DNA of 64,000 nt from Candidatus Fluviicola riflensis (GCA_002243285.1 CP022585.1:2034641-2098640), one strand, 5' to 3'; shown: positions 42,082 through 51,535, numbered from the stretch's first letter. A program made the numbers and translations. The notes: generated from the sequence alone by a model not told the origin.

Positions 42082-43246
42082 TCCCTGATCCGATCAATTC
42101 ATCGTTTTGGTACCAGGCCGCAAACTGTCCGGGAGTAATTCCGCGCTGGATCTGGTCGAATAAGATATACAAACCTGTTTCTTTGCGAATAAGTGTTGCT
42201 TTTTGAAGTGCTTGCCTGTAGCGGATTCGCACCATGTATTCAACCGAATCACCGATTTTAAGCGTGTGTGTCGGATTGATATAATGAATCTCATCAGGCT
42301 GTATGAAAAGTGCCCAACGATTTAAACCAGGATGATCTTCTTTCTGTCCGCTATACACCACATTTTCAGTCGTATCGATTCCAATTACAAATGATGGATG
42401 TGGCCTTCCGCCGATATGTAATCCTTTTCGTTGTCCAATGGTGTAATAATGCGCGCCGATATGTTCTTCAACACGGGTTCCCATTGCAGGTTTAAACTCA
42501 AACGGAGCGCTTAATAATTCTATATTTTCAGGAGTCCTCTCCAGTGAATGATAGGTGCTGAATTGATCAATAGAATCCTCAATTTCAATAACATTACCCT
42601 TTTTTATCTCAAGCTTCTGTTGAAGAAATTCAGGTAAGCTTATTTTTCCGACAAAGCACAGTCCCTGCGAGTCTTTTTTGTCAGCTGTAACCAGTCCGAT
42701 TTCTTTGGCGATAGCGCGGACTTCGTGTTTTTGAAGCGTGCCGATAGGGAAGAGCGCTCTTGAAAGCTGCTCCTGAGACAATTGACACAGGAAGTACGAT
42801 TGATCTTTTCCCGGATCTTTTCCGGCTAATAAGTGATGGATACCATCTTCAGTGGTTTCCTTGCGACAGTAATGGCCTGTAGCGACAAAATCGGCACCCA
42901 GTTCCAGTGCAGCTTTCAGGAATACATCGAATTTGATCTCGCGGTTGCATAATACATCCGGATTGGGTGTGCGTCCGGCCTGGTATTCGCTGAACATGTA
43001 GTCAACAATACGTTCTTTGTATTCGTGGCTAAGATCCAGTACCTGGAAAGGAATCCCCAGGTGTTCCGCTACTAACAACGCGTCGTTGGAGTCATCGATC
43101 CATGGGCAATCGTTGGATAAGGTAACGCTTTCATCGTGCCAGTTGCGCATGAACAATCCAATTACCTCATAACCTTCCTGTTGCAGCAAATAAGCACTTA
43201 CACTGGAATCTACTCCGCCCGATAAACCAACTACCACTCGTTTCAT
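42068..43246 (-). CDS. mnmA: tRNA-specific 2-thiouridylase MnmA
   Basis: 392 aa. Installs the 2-thio group on U34 of Lys, Glu and Gln tRNAs. PP-loop [13 protein letters not shown] at residues 8-20, first catalytic Cys in [10 protein letters not shown], second in QGLCFVGK. The tRNA-binding middle domain and C-terminal beta-barrel (GIGSG tail region) are of normal length. The ATG is 4 nt from a TAATTTTG box on the minus strand. It converges with the XRE gene by 14 bp. Confidence 0.95.
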   Translation of the reverse strand: MKRVVVGLSGGVDSSVSAYLLQQEGYEVIGLFMRNWHDESVTLSNDCPWIDDSNDALLVAEHLGIPFQVLDLSHEYKERIVDYMFSEYQAGRTPNPDVLCNREIKFDVFLKAALELGADFVATGHYCRKETTEDGIHHLLAGKDPGKDQSYFLCQLSQEQLSRALFPIGTLQKHEVRAIAKEIGLVTADKKDSQGLCFVGKISLPEFLQQKLEIKKGNVIEIEDSIDQFSTYHSLERTPENIELLSAPFEFKPAMGTRVEEHIGAHYYTIGQRKGLHIGGRPHPSFVIGIDTTENVVYSGQKEDHPGLNRWALFIQPDEIHYINPTHTLKIGDSVEYMVRIRYRQALQKATLIRKETGLYILFDQIQRGITPGQFAAWYQNDELIGSGIIAH

Positions 43247-43250
43247 GCTG

Positions 43251-43258
43251 CAAAATTA
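43251..43258 (-). promoter_or_regulatory. TAATTTTG box 4 nt before the mnmA ATG
   Basis: On the minus strand TAATTTTG ends 4 nt before the start codon, so a leaderless mRNA is predicted. Confidence 0.45.
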
Positions 43259-43307
43259 CGGTATTTTACGCGAATCTATTTGTATTGCAATTGTGAATGT
43301 TCTCTAA

Positions 43308-43343
43308 TTACATTTGTAATCAAATGATAAATTACATTTGTAA
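43308..43343 (+). promoter_or_regulatory. Two TTACATTTGTAA palindromes before the 43414 gene
   Basis: Copies at 43308-43319 and 43332-43343 with centres 24 bp apart. The first supplies TTTG (43313-43316) and the second TACATTTG (43333-43340), spaced 16 bp, so the pair itself forms a promoter. Same sequence as the sites before the XRE gene. Confidence 0.65.
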
Positions 43344-43413
43344 CTATTGTTTTGATTATTCATTGCTGAATTGATTGGGCGATTCTCTATTTTAGCAGTA
43401 CAATAATTAGTCA

Positions 43414-44799
43414 ATGCGCTTTATCTCCTTTATCATTTTCAGTTTTATCTTTTCATTTGGATCAAGAGCGCAATTTCAATTAAGTCCGGTTCGGAAAGTT
43501 GAGCACGTAAAAGATATTCTGCCGGTCGGAGAATTAAGCGGCGATTTATACACCATCATCAAACACAAAAAGCAGGTAAAACTACAGGTTTATTCAACTG
43601 ATCAGATGAGCCTGAAGCGCGAATTAGAACTCGATTTGCGAAAAGACGGATATTTCCGAGACCTGGAGGCTGCCTTTATTTTTGATTCCAGTTTTGTTTA
43701 CGTGACTTCGTATGCCAATTTAACTACCGAAAAAAGAGTAGTGGAGTTGTTTCAGGTAATTGGAGATAGTGTGCTTCCGCCAATGGAAATAACTCAATTA
43801 AGTATGAAAAACCTTCCGGTTGGTCCATGGCGGGAATACGCGTTGATCGTTGATTGCCTGGTTTCTCCGGATGGCAATAGTTTAGCGTTGATGTACCAGG
43901 ATCAAAATGACATGAGCACCGTGAATAGCCGGACGCTTGTTGTGTTGAATGCTGAATTCAAACCGGTTTACGCGATTGCGACGACGATTAATTTTCCGGC
44001 AAACCAATCGAAAATCCGGTTCAATCTGAAGGATCAATTGAATCTGCTGAATGGCGGAATATTGGTACAGAAAACAGTACTCGGCGTTGTGGTGTATACT
44101 GCTGAAGATCAATTTGAGATTTTACTTCCCGAAATGAGTGCCAATTATTGTGTTCGCTCACTCGGTGCAGGACGGTTGGTTCTCTGTGGCTTGTACAGTT
44201 ATTCCAGCAAAGGTTTTATGGTTATTGCTTATGGCGAAAAGTACAGCCGGGTGATTCGCCAGGAATTTGAATTGACGGATGTCTATGGTTTCCAGGTGAT
44301 GGATTTACTGGTGAAAGAAAACCGGGAAGTGACATTGGTGATGGAAGAAGTTGTACGAAAACAGGCTGGCCGGACAGGAATCAGGGCTAATTCTTCTCAG
44401 CCGGGTTCACATTCGCCACCCGTAAGTAAATCGACCGGAGTTGAATTCGGAGATATCCGTTTGGTTAATTTTTCGCCCAATGGCAATAAAACCTGGGAAT
44501 ATACGATTCCAAAAGAAGAGATTGTATCGGAATTCTCTGAATTTTCCAGTACGGTTTTTAGTGAAGGGAAGCTCGTTTACGTATTGTACAATGGAGTAGC
44601 AAGGCATTCGGAAGAGAATGAGAAACAGAAAAATCATCAAAATCAACCGATGGTTTGTGTTGTTCAGGAAAATGGTTCTGCTTCATCAACTCCGGTTTTT
44701 ACCTCCGGAGAATCCGCAGCGTTGGTTCCGGTGAAATGCAGTTATTTTAAGAACGGCTGTTTTCTCCTGACGACAGATTTTTTCTGTTATTTTAGGTAA
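43414..44799 (+). CDS. Large secreted protein of unknown function
   Basis: 461 aa with a signal peptide (about 1-20, SFIFSFGSRAQF). The mature protein has many regularly spaced strands (DLYTIIKHKKQVKLQVYSTDQ, SFVYVTSYANLT, LALMYQDQN, GGILVQKTVLGVVVYT) typical of a beta-propeller. The C-terminal end is enriched in Ser/Pro/Gln (~365-395), then FSPNGNKTWEYTIPKEEIVSEF. Two operator-like palindromes precede it. No family is recognised. Confidence 0.7.
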   Translation: MRFISFIIFSFIFSFGSRAQFQLSPVRKVEHVKDILPVGELSGDLYTIIKHKKQVKLQVYSTDQMSLKRELELDLRKDGYFRDLEAAFIFDSSFVYVTSYANLTTEKRVVELFQVIGDSVLPPMEITQLSMKNLPVGPWREYALIVDCLVSPDGNSLALMYQDQNDMSTVNSRTLVVLNAEFKPVYAIATTINFPANQSKIRFNLKDQLNLLNGGILVQKTVLGVVVYTAEDQFEILLPEMSANYCVRSLGAGRLVLCGLYSYSSKGFMVIAYGEKYSRVIRQEFELTDVYGFQVMDLLVKENREVTLVMEEVVRKQAGRTGIRANSSQPGSHSPPVSKSTGVEFGDIRLVNFSPNGNKTWEYTIPKEEIVSEFSEFSSTVFSEGKLVYVLYNGVARHSEENEKQKNHQNQPMVCVVQENGSASSTPVFTSGESAALVPVKCSYFKNGCFLLTTDFFCYFR

Positions 44800-44892
44800 G
44801 TGAAACCTGATTTGGAAATGAGACCGGATTCAGGTTGGCTTGATTTTAGCTTTAATTCACATTCGCAGACTCGTTTGCGCGTGTTTTCAATT

Positions 44893-44900
44893 TATATTCG
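44893..44900 (+). promoter_or_regulatory. TATATTCG box 4 nt before an ATG
   Basis: One mismatch from TAnnTTTG, ends 4 nt before the ATG at 44905. It lies downstream of the preceding stop, so it could give the second gene its own leaderless transcript. Confidence 0.4.
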
Positions 44901-44904
44901 TGCC

Positions 44905-45603
44905 ATGAAATTGCTTGTTGTTTTCGTACTTATCCTTTCTACCAGTACCACTTTTGGTCAGGAATGCAGTCGCGTTTGGCTAAAAGGCCGGGTGACAGAC
45001 ACCTTGCAAACGCAAGCTTTTTACAACTTAATGGTGGTAAATCGCACTTCCGGATTGGGGGTTTTTGGTCAACCCGACGGTTCATTTGGAGTGTACGTAA
45101 ATGCCAATGATTCCATTACACTTTCGGTAAGAGGGTATTACATGGTTGGCTTTCGTGTGAAACCCGACTCTACCTGTCAGCACAATATTAACCTGGCGAT
45201 CATCGAAAAAGGAACCGATTTGCAGGAAGTGGTGATTCGTCCGCTGAAAACCATTCAACAGGTAAAGGAAGAGCGTGCGGCCCTGGCTTTGCGTGAAACC
45301 AGGAGTGTCACTGGATTAGAGGCTTTCCAAAGTCCGATCACGGCATTGTATCAACGATTCTCACAACGTGAACAATCCAAAGCAGCTGTGGCGGCCATGC
45401 AGTACAAAGATTCGCAGGAGGCAATTTTACAGGAGTTGCTTCGATTGTATGTAGCTTACGATATCATCGAAATGACGGATGAGGAGTTCAGTTCGTTTAT
45501 TGCCTTCCTGAACATGGATGAAGATTTCCTGAAAACCGCTTCGGATATGGAGTTGGTGACGTTTATCAAGGATAAGTTTGAACACTATAAGAGAATTCGC
45601 TAA
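44905..45603 (+). CDS. Secreted protein with carboxypeptidase-regulatory-like domain
   Basis: 232 aa from the ATG at 44905, which gives a normal signal peptide (KLLVVFVLILSTSTTFGQ); the frame stays open upstream to a GTG at 44800. A CarbopepD_reg-like Ig domain spans about 25-110 (RVWLKGRVTDTLQTQAFYNLMVVN; GSFGVYVNANDSITLSVRGY). The C-terminal half is a long helical region (about 115-225). It resembles small Bacteroidota surface proteins of unknown function. Its stop lies inside the stem of a bidirectional terminator. Confidence 0.72.
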   Translation: MKLLVVFVLILSTSTTFGQECSRVWLKGRVTDTLQTQAFYNLMVVNRTSGLGVFGQPDGSFGVYVNANDSITLSVRGYYMVGFRVKPDSTCQHNINLAIIEKGTDLQEVVIRPLKTIQQVKEERAALALRETRSVTGLEAFQSPITALYQRFSQREQSKAAVAAMQYKDSQEAILQELLRLYVAYDIIEMTDEEFSSFIAFLNMDEDFLKTASDMELVTFIKDKFEHYKRIR

Positions 45604-45650
45604 ATCATTAAGTAAGGTCAACTCGCGAGTCGCCCTTACTTAATGATTTA
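45601..45650. terminator. Bidirectional terminator between convergent genes
   Basis: A 17-bp perfect stem (45601-45617 / 45634-45650) encloses the 10-bp palindrome ACTCGCGAGT (45621-45630). The plus-strand stop (45601-45603) and the minus-strand stop (45648-45650) are both part of the stem arms. Confidence 0.85.
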
Positions 45651-47480
45651 CAATTCCACGTCCAGGTCGTTTTCCGTTTCCATCAACTGTTTCTCATACA
45701 TCTGCGCGTACAAACCGCTGGTTTTCATCAGGCTTTCATGCGAACCGGTTTCAACGATTTTTCCTTCTTCCATTACCAGAATAGTGTCTGCATTGCGCAA
45801 TGAAGAGATTCTATGACTCACGATCACGGTAGTCGTTCCGTTGCGTTCCGTGTATTTACGAAGGTTGCGCAGAATAATTTCTTCGGTTTCCGTATCAACG
45901 GCTGATAAACAATCGTCGAGGACCAATAGTTGTGGTTGACGAATCAGCGCACGAGCGATACTGACGCGTTGTTTTTGTCCGCCACTCAGGTTTACGCCAC
46001 GTTCGCCCAAAAGTGTATCAAATCCTTCGTCAAATGCCTGTATGTTGTGTAATACGTGTGCATCCGCGGCAGCTTGTTCCAATTCTTCCTGGTTGTAGCT
46101 CGTGCCCTGGCTTCCGAAAGCGATATTGTTGCGAATGCTGTCTGAAAACAGGAACACATCCTGTGGTACCACGCCGATTTCCTTACGGAATTGATCCAGG
46201 TTAATATCGGTAATAGGAGTGTTGTTGTAAAGAACTTCACCTTCAGTTGCTTCGATCTGACGCAAAAGTAAGTGAGTGAGTGTTGACTTCCCGCAACCTG
46301 TTCGACCAATGATCCCGAGTGTTTCACCACGTTTGATTGTAAACGAAATGTGTTCCAGAACATTTTTTTCGGTATTGGGGTAGTGGTAACTGACGTCTTT
46401 AAATGAAATGGAAGAAAGCGCTTCGTTTGTCCCATTATTGTGGTTTTTGATGTCCGGTTCCACGTGCAAAAATTCGTTGATTCGTTGCTGGGAAGCCGAT
46501 GCACGCTGAATGATAGAAGTTACCCAACCAACACTTGCAAACGGCCAGGTGAGCATCATTACAAAGCCGATGAAAGTGATAATGTTACCGGGATTGACTG
46601 CATTTAAGTATACCGGCTTTCCGTTTTTGTATATAAATTCTCCAAATTCGTTTGTTTCAGGAAAACTTAGGAGTCCACCGACATAAACTGTAACCACCAC
46701 ACTGGCGCCGATCAGGAACGTAATCGTTGGCATAAACAGTGCGTTGGTCAATACCAGTCGCATATTGCGCTTGTGGTATTCATGCGAGGCTTTCGAAAAG
46801 CGCTCTTCGGTCTGTTTTTCCTGGATATACGCTTTGATCACACGGATTCCGGAGAATGTTTCCTGACCAATTGTACTAAGTTGTGATTGCTGCTGTTGCA
46901 CCGATTTACTTAGGCGATTCATTCTGTTGGACACAAAATAGATCAAAACTCCCATAATCGGCAGTGGAATCAACGTGTAAATTGTTAATTCCCAGCTGAT
47001 TTGCACCATTTGATAACTTACCAACGGAAATAAAATCGCAAGATTGACCGTATACATCACTCCCGGGCCCAAATATTGCCGTACCTGCGACACATCTTCC
47101 GAAATGCGGTTCATTAAATCGCCGGTAGATTGTGATTTGAAGAAGGTATAATGCAATTGCTGGTATTTCCGGTAGACTTCGTTTTTGAGGTCAAATTCAA
47201 TGCGGCGCGACATCACGATAATCGTCTGCCGGGTGAGGAACAGGAAAATACCTTTGATAATGGAGTATAAAATATAAAGTCCGGCGAGTTTGAATGCTAG
47301 TGCTGATACGGCTTCAACGGTGTTTTTTTCGACGGCCGTCCTGAAAGATTCTGCCGCTTCACCAAGGATAACAGGCATTTTGACGTAGAAATAGTTTTGA
47401 ATCGTGATGAAGAGAATGCCAAGTAATAAATGCCAGCGGTAAGCGTAAAAATATTTGTTCAGATAGCTTAGAGACTTCAT
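45648..47480 (-). CDS. ABC exporter (membrane plus ATPase fusion)
   Basis: 610 aa half-transporter. Six TM helices (about 1-320), then the nucleotide-binding domain with Walker A GRTGCGKST (about 394-402), signature LSGGQKQRVSIARAL and Walker B LLVLDDCLSAVD. The residue after Walker B is Asp rather than the usual catalytic Glu, as in MdlA-type subunits that pair with another half-transporter; no partner gene is adjacent. It probably exports a lipid or toxic compound. Its stop shares a terminator stem with the convergent gene. Confidence 0.9.
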   Translation of the reverse strand: MKSLSYLNKYFYAYRWHLLLGILFITIQNYFYVKMPVILGEAAESFRTAVEKNTVEAVSALAFKLAGLYILYSIIKGIFLFLTRQTIIVMSRRIEFDLKNEVYRKYQQLHYTFFKSQSTGDLMNRISEDVSQVRQYLGPGVMYTVNLAILFPLVSYQMVQISWELTIYTLIPLPIMGVLIYFVSNRMNRLSKSVQQQQSQLSTIGQETFSGIRVIKAYIQEKQTEERFSKASHEYHKRNMRLVLTNALFMPTITFLIGASVVVTVYVGGLLSFPETNEFGEFIYKNGKPVYLNAVNPGNIITFIGFVMMLTWPFASVGWVTSIIQRASASQQRINEFLHVEPDIKNHNNGTNEALSSISFKDVSYHYPNTEKNVLEHISFTIKRGETLGIIGRTGCGKSTLTHLLLRQIEATEGEVLYNNTPITDINLDQFRKEIGVVPQDVFLFSDSIRNNIAFGSQGTSYNQEELEQAAADAHVLHNIQAFDEGFDTLLGERGVNLSGGQKQRVSIARALIRQPQLLVLDDCLSAVDTETEEIILRNLRKYTERNGTTTVIVSHRISSLRNADTILVMEEGKIVETGSHESLMKTSGLYAQMYEKQLMETENDLDVEL

Positions 47481-47493
47481 GCGATAAATTTCC

Positions 47494-47501
47494 TATTTTT
47501 G
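47494..47501 (+). promoter_or_regulatory. Predicted -7 box TATTTTTG
   Basis: TAnnTTTG match, 75 bp before the leucine dehydrogenase start, in the divergent gap with the ABC exporter. Confidence 0.5.
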
Positions 47502-47576
47502 CCCCGCGAACAGGGGTTCTTGTAAGTTGCAAAATTAGCCATTCGCGTTCAATTGAAGACGAATAAAAACAAAATC

Positions 47577-48674
47577 ATGTTTGAGGTAAAAGAGATGAAG
47601 GATGTGAATTTGGCCGAAAATCCGGTCATTGCACAAATGGGCATTTACAACCATGAACAATTGTTGTTTTGCAACGACAATGCTACTGGGTTGAAAGCAA
47701 TCATCGCAGTTCACAATACAGTACTTGGCCCGGCTTTGGGTGGAACACGTATGTGGATGTATTCCAATGAAATGGAGGCGTTGAACGACGTGTTGCGTTT
47801 GTCTCGCGGGATGACTTATAAGAATGCGATTTCGGGACTCAACCTAGGCGGTGGGAAAGCTGTTATTATTGGTGATTCGCGTACGATGAAGTCAGAAGCC
47901 TTGTTCAGACGTTTCGGGAAATTTGTTCAATCACTTGGTGGTAAGTATATTACAGCTGAAGATGTTGGTATTTCTCCGATCGATATGACGTGGGTGAATA
48001 TGGAAACAGACCACGTTGTAGGTTTGCCGGGCAAAAGCGGTGATCCTTCGCCGGTTACGGCTCACGGTGTGTATGTCGGGATGAAAGCATGTGCGAAAGC
48101 ACAATTCGGTTCCGATTCACTGGCCGGTAAAAAAATAGCAGTGCAAGGTGTTGGACATGTGGGTGAATACCTCGTGAAAAGCCTTACGAAAGAAGGAGCA
48201 GAGGTGTTTATTACAGATATTCACGAGGAAACATTGAAGCGTGTTTCTGCGGCTTACGGCGCCAAAGTAGTCGGGTTGAACGAGATCTACGATATTGACA
48301 TGGATATTTACGCTCCGTGTGCACTTGGTGCAACGATCAATGATGACACAATGAGCCGTTTGAAATGCTCGATTATCGCCGGTGCTGCAAACAACCAGCT
48401 GGCAAGTGAGAAAATTCACGGTCAGGCGGTTGTGGATAAAGGAATTATTTACGCTCCTGATTTCGCACTGAACGCAGGTGGTGTGATCAATTGTTATTCG
48501 GAAGTAAAATCGCTTACTCCTGAGTGGGCAATGAATAAAGCGGAAGAAATTTACACAACGATCGGAAATATCGTAGCACGTTCAAAAAGCGAAAATATTC
48601 CAACGTATCAAATTGCAAATAAAATGGCTGAAGAACGTATTCAGTCCATTGGGAATGTTAAACTCCCACTATAA
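47577..48674 (+). CDS. Leucine dehydrogenase (Glu/Leu/Phe/Val dehydrogenase family)
   Basis: 365 aa. Oxidative deamination of branched-chain amino acids to 2-oxo acids with NAD. Substrate-binding lysines lie in the GGGKAVIIGD motif (about 93-102) and in the LGPALGGTRM region, and the NAD-binding GVGHVGEYLVK is at about 195-205. Length and motifs match leucine dehydrogenases. The ATG at 47577 was preferred over one 24 bp upstream for its standard N-terminus. First gene of a run with nusB, a DUF1573 protein and yajC (gaps of 15, 3 and 27 bp). Confidence 0.9.
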   Translation: MFEVKEMKDVNLAENPVIAQMGIYNHEQLLFCNDNATGLKAIIAVHNTVLGPALGGTRMWMYSNEMEALNDVLRLSRGMTYKNAISGLNLGGGKAVIIGDSRTMKSEALFRRFGKFVQSLGGKYITAEDVGISPIDMTWVNMETDHVVGLPGKSGDPSPVTAHGVYVGMKACAKAQFGSDSLAGKKIAVQGVGHVGEYLVKSLTKEGAEVFITDIHEETLKRVSAAYGAKVVGLNEIYDIDMDIYAPCALGATINDDTMSRLKCSIIAGAANNQLASEKIHGQAVVDKGIIYAPDFALNAGGVINCYSEVKSLTPEWAMNKAEEIYTTIGNIVARSKSENIPTYQIANKMAEERIQSIGNVKLPL

Positions 48675-48689
48675 TTGAAATAAAATAAA

Positions 48690-49646
48690 ATGCTGAACAG
48701 AAGACATTTACGTATAAAAGTTCTTCAGGCTTTGTACGCTTATTTCCAGTCCGATGAGGATAACCTTCGCAAGACGGAAACCGAGCTGATGAAATCCGTG
48801 GAACGTATCTACGACCTTTACCTTTACTTACTGCTCAGCTTTGGCGAATTGAAAGAATTGGCCGAACACCGGATGGACGAGAACAAGAAGAAAATTCGTC
48901 CGGGTGAAGAGGATTTGAATCCGAACCGGAAATTTGCCGATAACCAGATTGTCGCACAATTTTTGGCTTCGTATGAATTGAGGATGGCTGCCGAAGAGCG
49001 TTCGGTGAATTGGATCGGTGATGAAAACCGCGAAATGTTCCGTAAGATCTTTATTCAAATGCGCGACAGCGAAACCTGGTTTACCTTTATGGGTAACGGA
49101 GTAGAAGGTTTTGAAGAAGATCAGCACTTTGCGATTGCGTTGTTTAAGAATGAGATCGCGAATTCTGAAATCCTGTACCAGCACTTTGAGGAAAAAAACA
49201 TTCATTGGATCGATGATATCGATTTGGCGTGCAGCATGGTGTTGAAAACCATTAAAGCGGCAACTGAAGGTGGAAAAACCACTGTGATGCCTTTGTACAA
49301 GGACAAGGAAGACGAACAGGAGTTTATCAGGTTGTTGCTGCGTAAAACCATTTCTATGGACTCTGAAAATCATGCGCTGATCGATGATTTGACAAAGAAT
49401 TGGGAAGTTGACCGCATCGCGAAAATGGATATTCTGCTACTGAAAATGGCGATTACCGAGTTACAGGTGTGCAAGAATATTCCTAAAAAGGTAACGTTGA
49501 ACGAATACATCGAGATTTCGAAGTTTTATTCTACGCCGAAAAGTCATGGTTTTATCAATGGTATTTTGGATAAAGCAATCGACCGGCTGGAAAAAGACCA
49601 GAAAATTCAGAAAATAGGACGTGGATTAATGAACGATAAATTATAA
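48690..49646 (+). CDS. nusB: Transcription antitermination protein NusB, long form
   Basis: 318 aa. The canonical NusB helical bundle sits in the C-terminal part (about 165-310; IAKMDILLLKMAITELQ, NEYIEISKFYSTPKSHGFINGILDKA), binding boxA RNA with NusE for rRNA antitermination. The N-terminal part of about 160 residues (starting RRHLRIKVLQALYAYFQSD) is a Bacteroidota-type extension. It sits between leucine dehydrogenase and a DUF1573 lipoprotein on one strand. Confidence 0.92.
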   Translation: MLNRRHLRIKVLQALYAYFQSDEDNLRKTETELMKSVERIYDLYLYLLLSFGELKELAEHRMDENKKKIRPGEEDLNPNRKFADNQIVAQFLASYELRMAAEERSVNWIGDENREMFRKIFIQMRDSETWFTFMGNGVEGFEEDQHFAIALFKNEIANSEILYQHFEEKNIHWIDDIDLACSMVLKTIKAATEGGKTTVMPLYKDKEDEQEFIRLLLRKTISMDSENHALIDDLTKNWEVDRIAKMDILLLKMAITELQVCKNIPKKVTLNEYIEISKFYSTPKSHGFINGILDKAIDRLEKDQKIQKIGRGLMNDKL

Positions 49647-49649
49647 AAG

Positions 49650-50045
49650 ATGAAACGAATAGGAATAATGGTGATTTCGCTTGCTTTTTTAGCAATGGGC
49701 TGTACTTCAACGAGTGAAGTAGCAGTAGGCGATCGCACTACAATGAAAGTTGATCCGGTTTACAATGCCGGAAAAGTGGCTTTAGGTGAAGTAGTAACTG
49801 CTAATTTTACGGTTGAAAACACAGGGGATAAACCATTGATTTTAGGCGAAGTAAAAGGAACTTGTGGCTGTACAATTGCCAGTAAAACTGAAGACCCGAT
49901 TGCACCCGGAGAAAAAGGATTTATCAAAGCGACAGTCAATACAAAAGGTTTTAGCTACGGTCCTGCAACAAAAGGAGTAAACGTCGTTGCCAATACAACT
50001 CCGGCTCAAACGAAGCTGGTGGTAAAAATGAATGTGATCAAATAA
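49650..50045 (+). CDS. DUF1573 lipoprotein
   Basis: 131 aa, lipobox AMGC. The mature part is a DUF1573 Ig-like domain with the family motif CGCTIASKTEDPIAPGE, where CGC and the following Thr-rich loop are conserved. Members are common in Bacteroidota near the envelope; their function is unknown. It starts 3 bp after nusB and precedes yajC. Confidence 0.88.
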   Translation: MKRIGIMVISLAFLAMGCTSTSEVAVGDRTTMKVDPVYNAGKVALGEVVTANFTVENTGDKPLILGEVKGTCGCTIASKTEDPIAPGEKGFIKATVNTKGFSYGPATKGVNVVANTTPAQTKLVVKMNVIK

Positions 50046-50072
50046 GTATTCAATAAATAAACAATAGTAAAC

Positions 50073-50333
50073 ATGACTCAAATAGTAATGTTGGTGTTGA
50101 TGGTAGTAGTATTCTACTTCTTCATGATCCGACCGCAAATGAAAAAACAAAAAGAACAAAAGAATTTCCGTGAGAACCTCAAGCAAGGTGACAAGGTGAT
50201 TACCATTGGTGGAATTCACGGTAAAATTCTTGAAGTTACAGATACTACGGTGTTGGTTAACTCCGAAGGAACAAAATTACGCTTCGAAAAATCAGCTATC
50301 TCTCAATCGGTTGCTGAGATTTTGACTGCTTAA
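50073..50333 (+). CDS. yajC: Preprotein translocase subunit YajC
   Basis: 86 aa with a single N-terminal TM helix ([17 protein letters not shown]) and the conserved YajC cytoplasmic part ([18 protein letters not shown]). It associates with SecDF/YidC in the inner membrane. Last gene of the nusB group, followed by a strong terminator. Confidence 0.93.
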   Translation: MTQIVMLVLMVVVFYFFMIRPQMKKQKEQKNFRENLKQGDKVITIGGIHGKILEVTDTTVLVNSEGTKLRFEKSAISQSVAEILTA

Positions 50334-50353
50334 TCCGGTTTCAAAACTTGTTA

Positions 50354-50388
50354 AAGCCTGTTTGCTTCGGTAGACGGGCTTTTTTTTC
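50354..50388 (+). terminator. Terminator of the yajC operon
   Basis: 8-bp stem with one G-U pair (50354-50361 / 50374-50381), then a run of Ts. Confidence 0.85.
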
Positions 50389-50390
50389 AC

Positions 50391-50456
50391 CACAACGCTT
50401 ACGCTGTAGCTTTAGCGAAGGCGCAAAGCCACAACGCGATCGGCGTAAGCGTTGTG
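50391..50456. repeat. Inverted repeat CACAACGCTTACGC, dispersed element
   Basis: 14-bp perfect arms 50391-50404 and 50443-50456, related to the element at 54455-54502 (shared TTTCACCACAACGCTTACGC wording). It sits in the convergent gap. Confidence 0.75.
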
Positions 50457-50465
50457 TTGAATTTT

Positions 50466-51059
50466 TCAATTCTCTCCACCATAAAACGCAAACAAATACC
50501 CATTCTGAGCTGGCTCGATCACCGATTCGCGTTTACCCAAAGTTCCTTTACCGGGAAATGACTTCCATACCGAAAACCGGGTTCCGTCAACCGAATCGTG
50601 TGCCTGAAGTTTTTCAGCCTTTTCAGATGATAGCGTCCCTAATTCGTTCACTTCGGCAGTTTTTGAATTGTCAATGTCGCTGTCTGCTAACACATCGATG
50701 AAGTCACTATTGGTGAAATCAGCTTTCTCCAGGTTGAAGGCATCCGCCACAACAGTATGTTTATCGGGTACTTGCGGCAAATAAACAACTGCCACCTGGA
50801 TATCTGTATGACCGACCGGAATATTCTGGGTTCCTGCATTAAAACTGAGTAGGCATCCGTCAGCCGTTCCGCTTGCAGCTAAAAAAGCAAAATGAACTTC
50901 ATTTCCCTCGTGTTCCAGGATCGGAAGAACGGAAAGCGTGTAATCTTCATCATCAGAAAGCATTTCCTTCAATGAACTGATCACAGATTTTTGAACGTGG
51001 CCGTTCCGCCGATTCCGTATTTTGTCGTACGCGATGTAGTTTACTGTTAAAGTAGCCAT
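50466..51059 (-). CDS. Hypothetical protein
   Basis: 197 aa without an obvious signal peptide. Strand-rich N-terminal half (ATLTVNYIAYDKI; VHFAFLAASG) and a C-terminal half with acidic patches and a GLY/SER-containing end. No family recognised. Separated from yajC by a terminator and a repeat; its downstream side faces that repeat. Confidence 0.6.
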   Translation of the reverse strand: MATLTVNYIAYDKIRNRRNGHVQKSVISSLKEMLSDDEDYTLSVLPILEHEGNEVHFAFLAASGTADGCLLSFNAGTQNIPVGHTDIQVAVVYLPQVPDKHTVVADAFNLEKADFTNSDFIDVLADSDIDNSKTAEVNELGTLSSEKAEKLQAHDSVDGTRFSVWKSFPGKGTLGKRESVIEPAQNGYLFAFYGGEN

Positions 51060-51535
51060 ATTCCAGTGTGTTTAATCGGGCTTACTCTCTTACGGATTTT
51101 CAGCTTTCTCCGAAACATTCATTTTCACCGCAAATCGCGCATACGCTGAAGTCTGTCAAGACAGACGTAATGAAACATTACATATGGAATGAGTCATTCA
51201 GCAAATAGCGATGTTCAAATCCGCGAACGGATAAGTGCGTGGGTTTGATAAATATAAACAATAAAAGGTAAACGAAGAATCGACCTATGGCTTAAGAACC
51301 TTAAAAATGAGTGGTTCTGTACTTTCGATACGTGAAAGGAGGGAAGTGGTGATTAAATTATTTTTCCGTTCATTTTTCAGCCTCAGGCTGACTTAACGAA
51401 CCAAAAGGCTAGTCGCTGTCAGCCTGAGGCTGACGTTCCATTAGCAGGTCGTTCGCTGATTTTCTTAAACTCCTCGTCGTTCCTCCTCGTCAAACAAACA
51501 GAAAATCGACGCTCATTCCTGAGAACAGACTCCCA
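51060..51535. other. Non-coding gap with palindromes
   Basis: No credible gene in this part of the 757-bp gap. It holds GTCTGTC-aa-GACAGAC (51151-51166) and two related palindromes, TCAGCCT-c-AGGCTGA (51377-51391) and GTCAGCCTGAGGCTGAC (51418-51434), which could also pair with each other. A third palindrome of this wording, TCCGCCT-c-AGGCGGA (51644-51658), lies inside the adjacent folded repeat. Confidence 0.7.
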
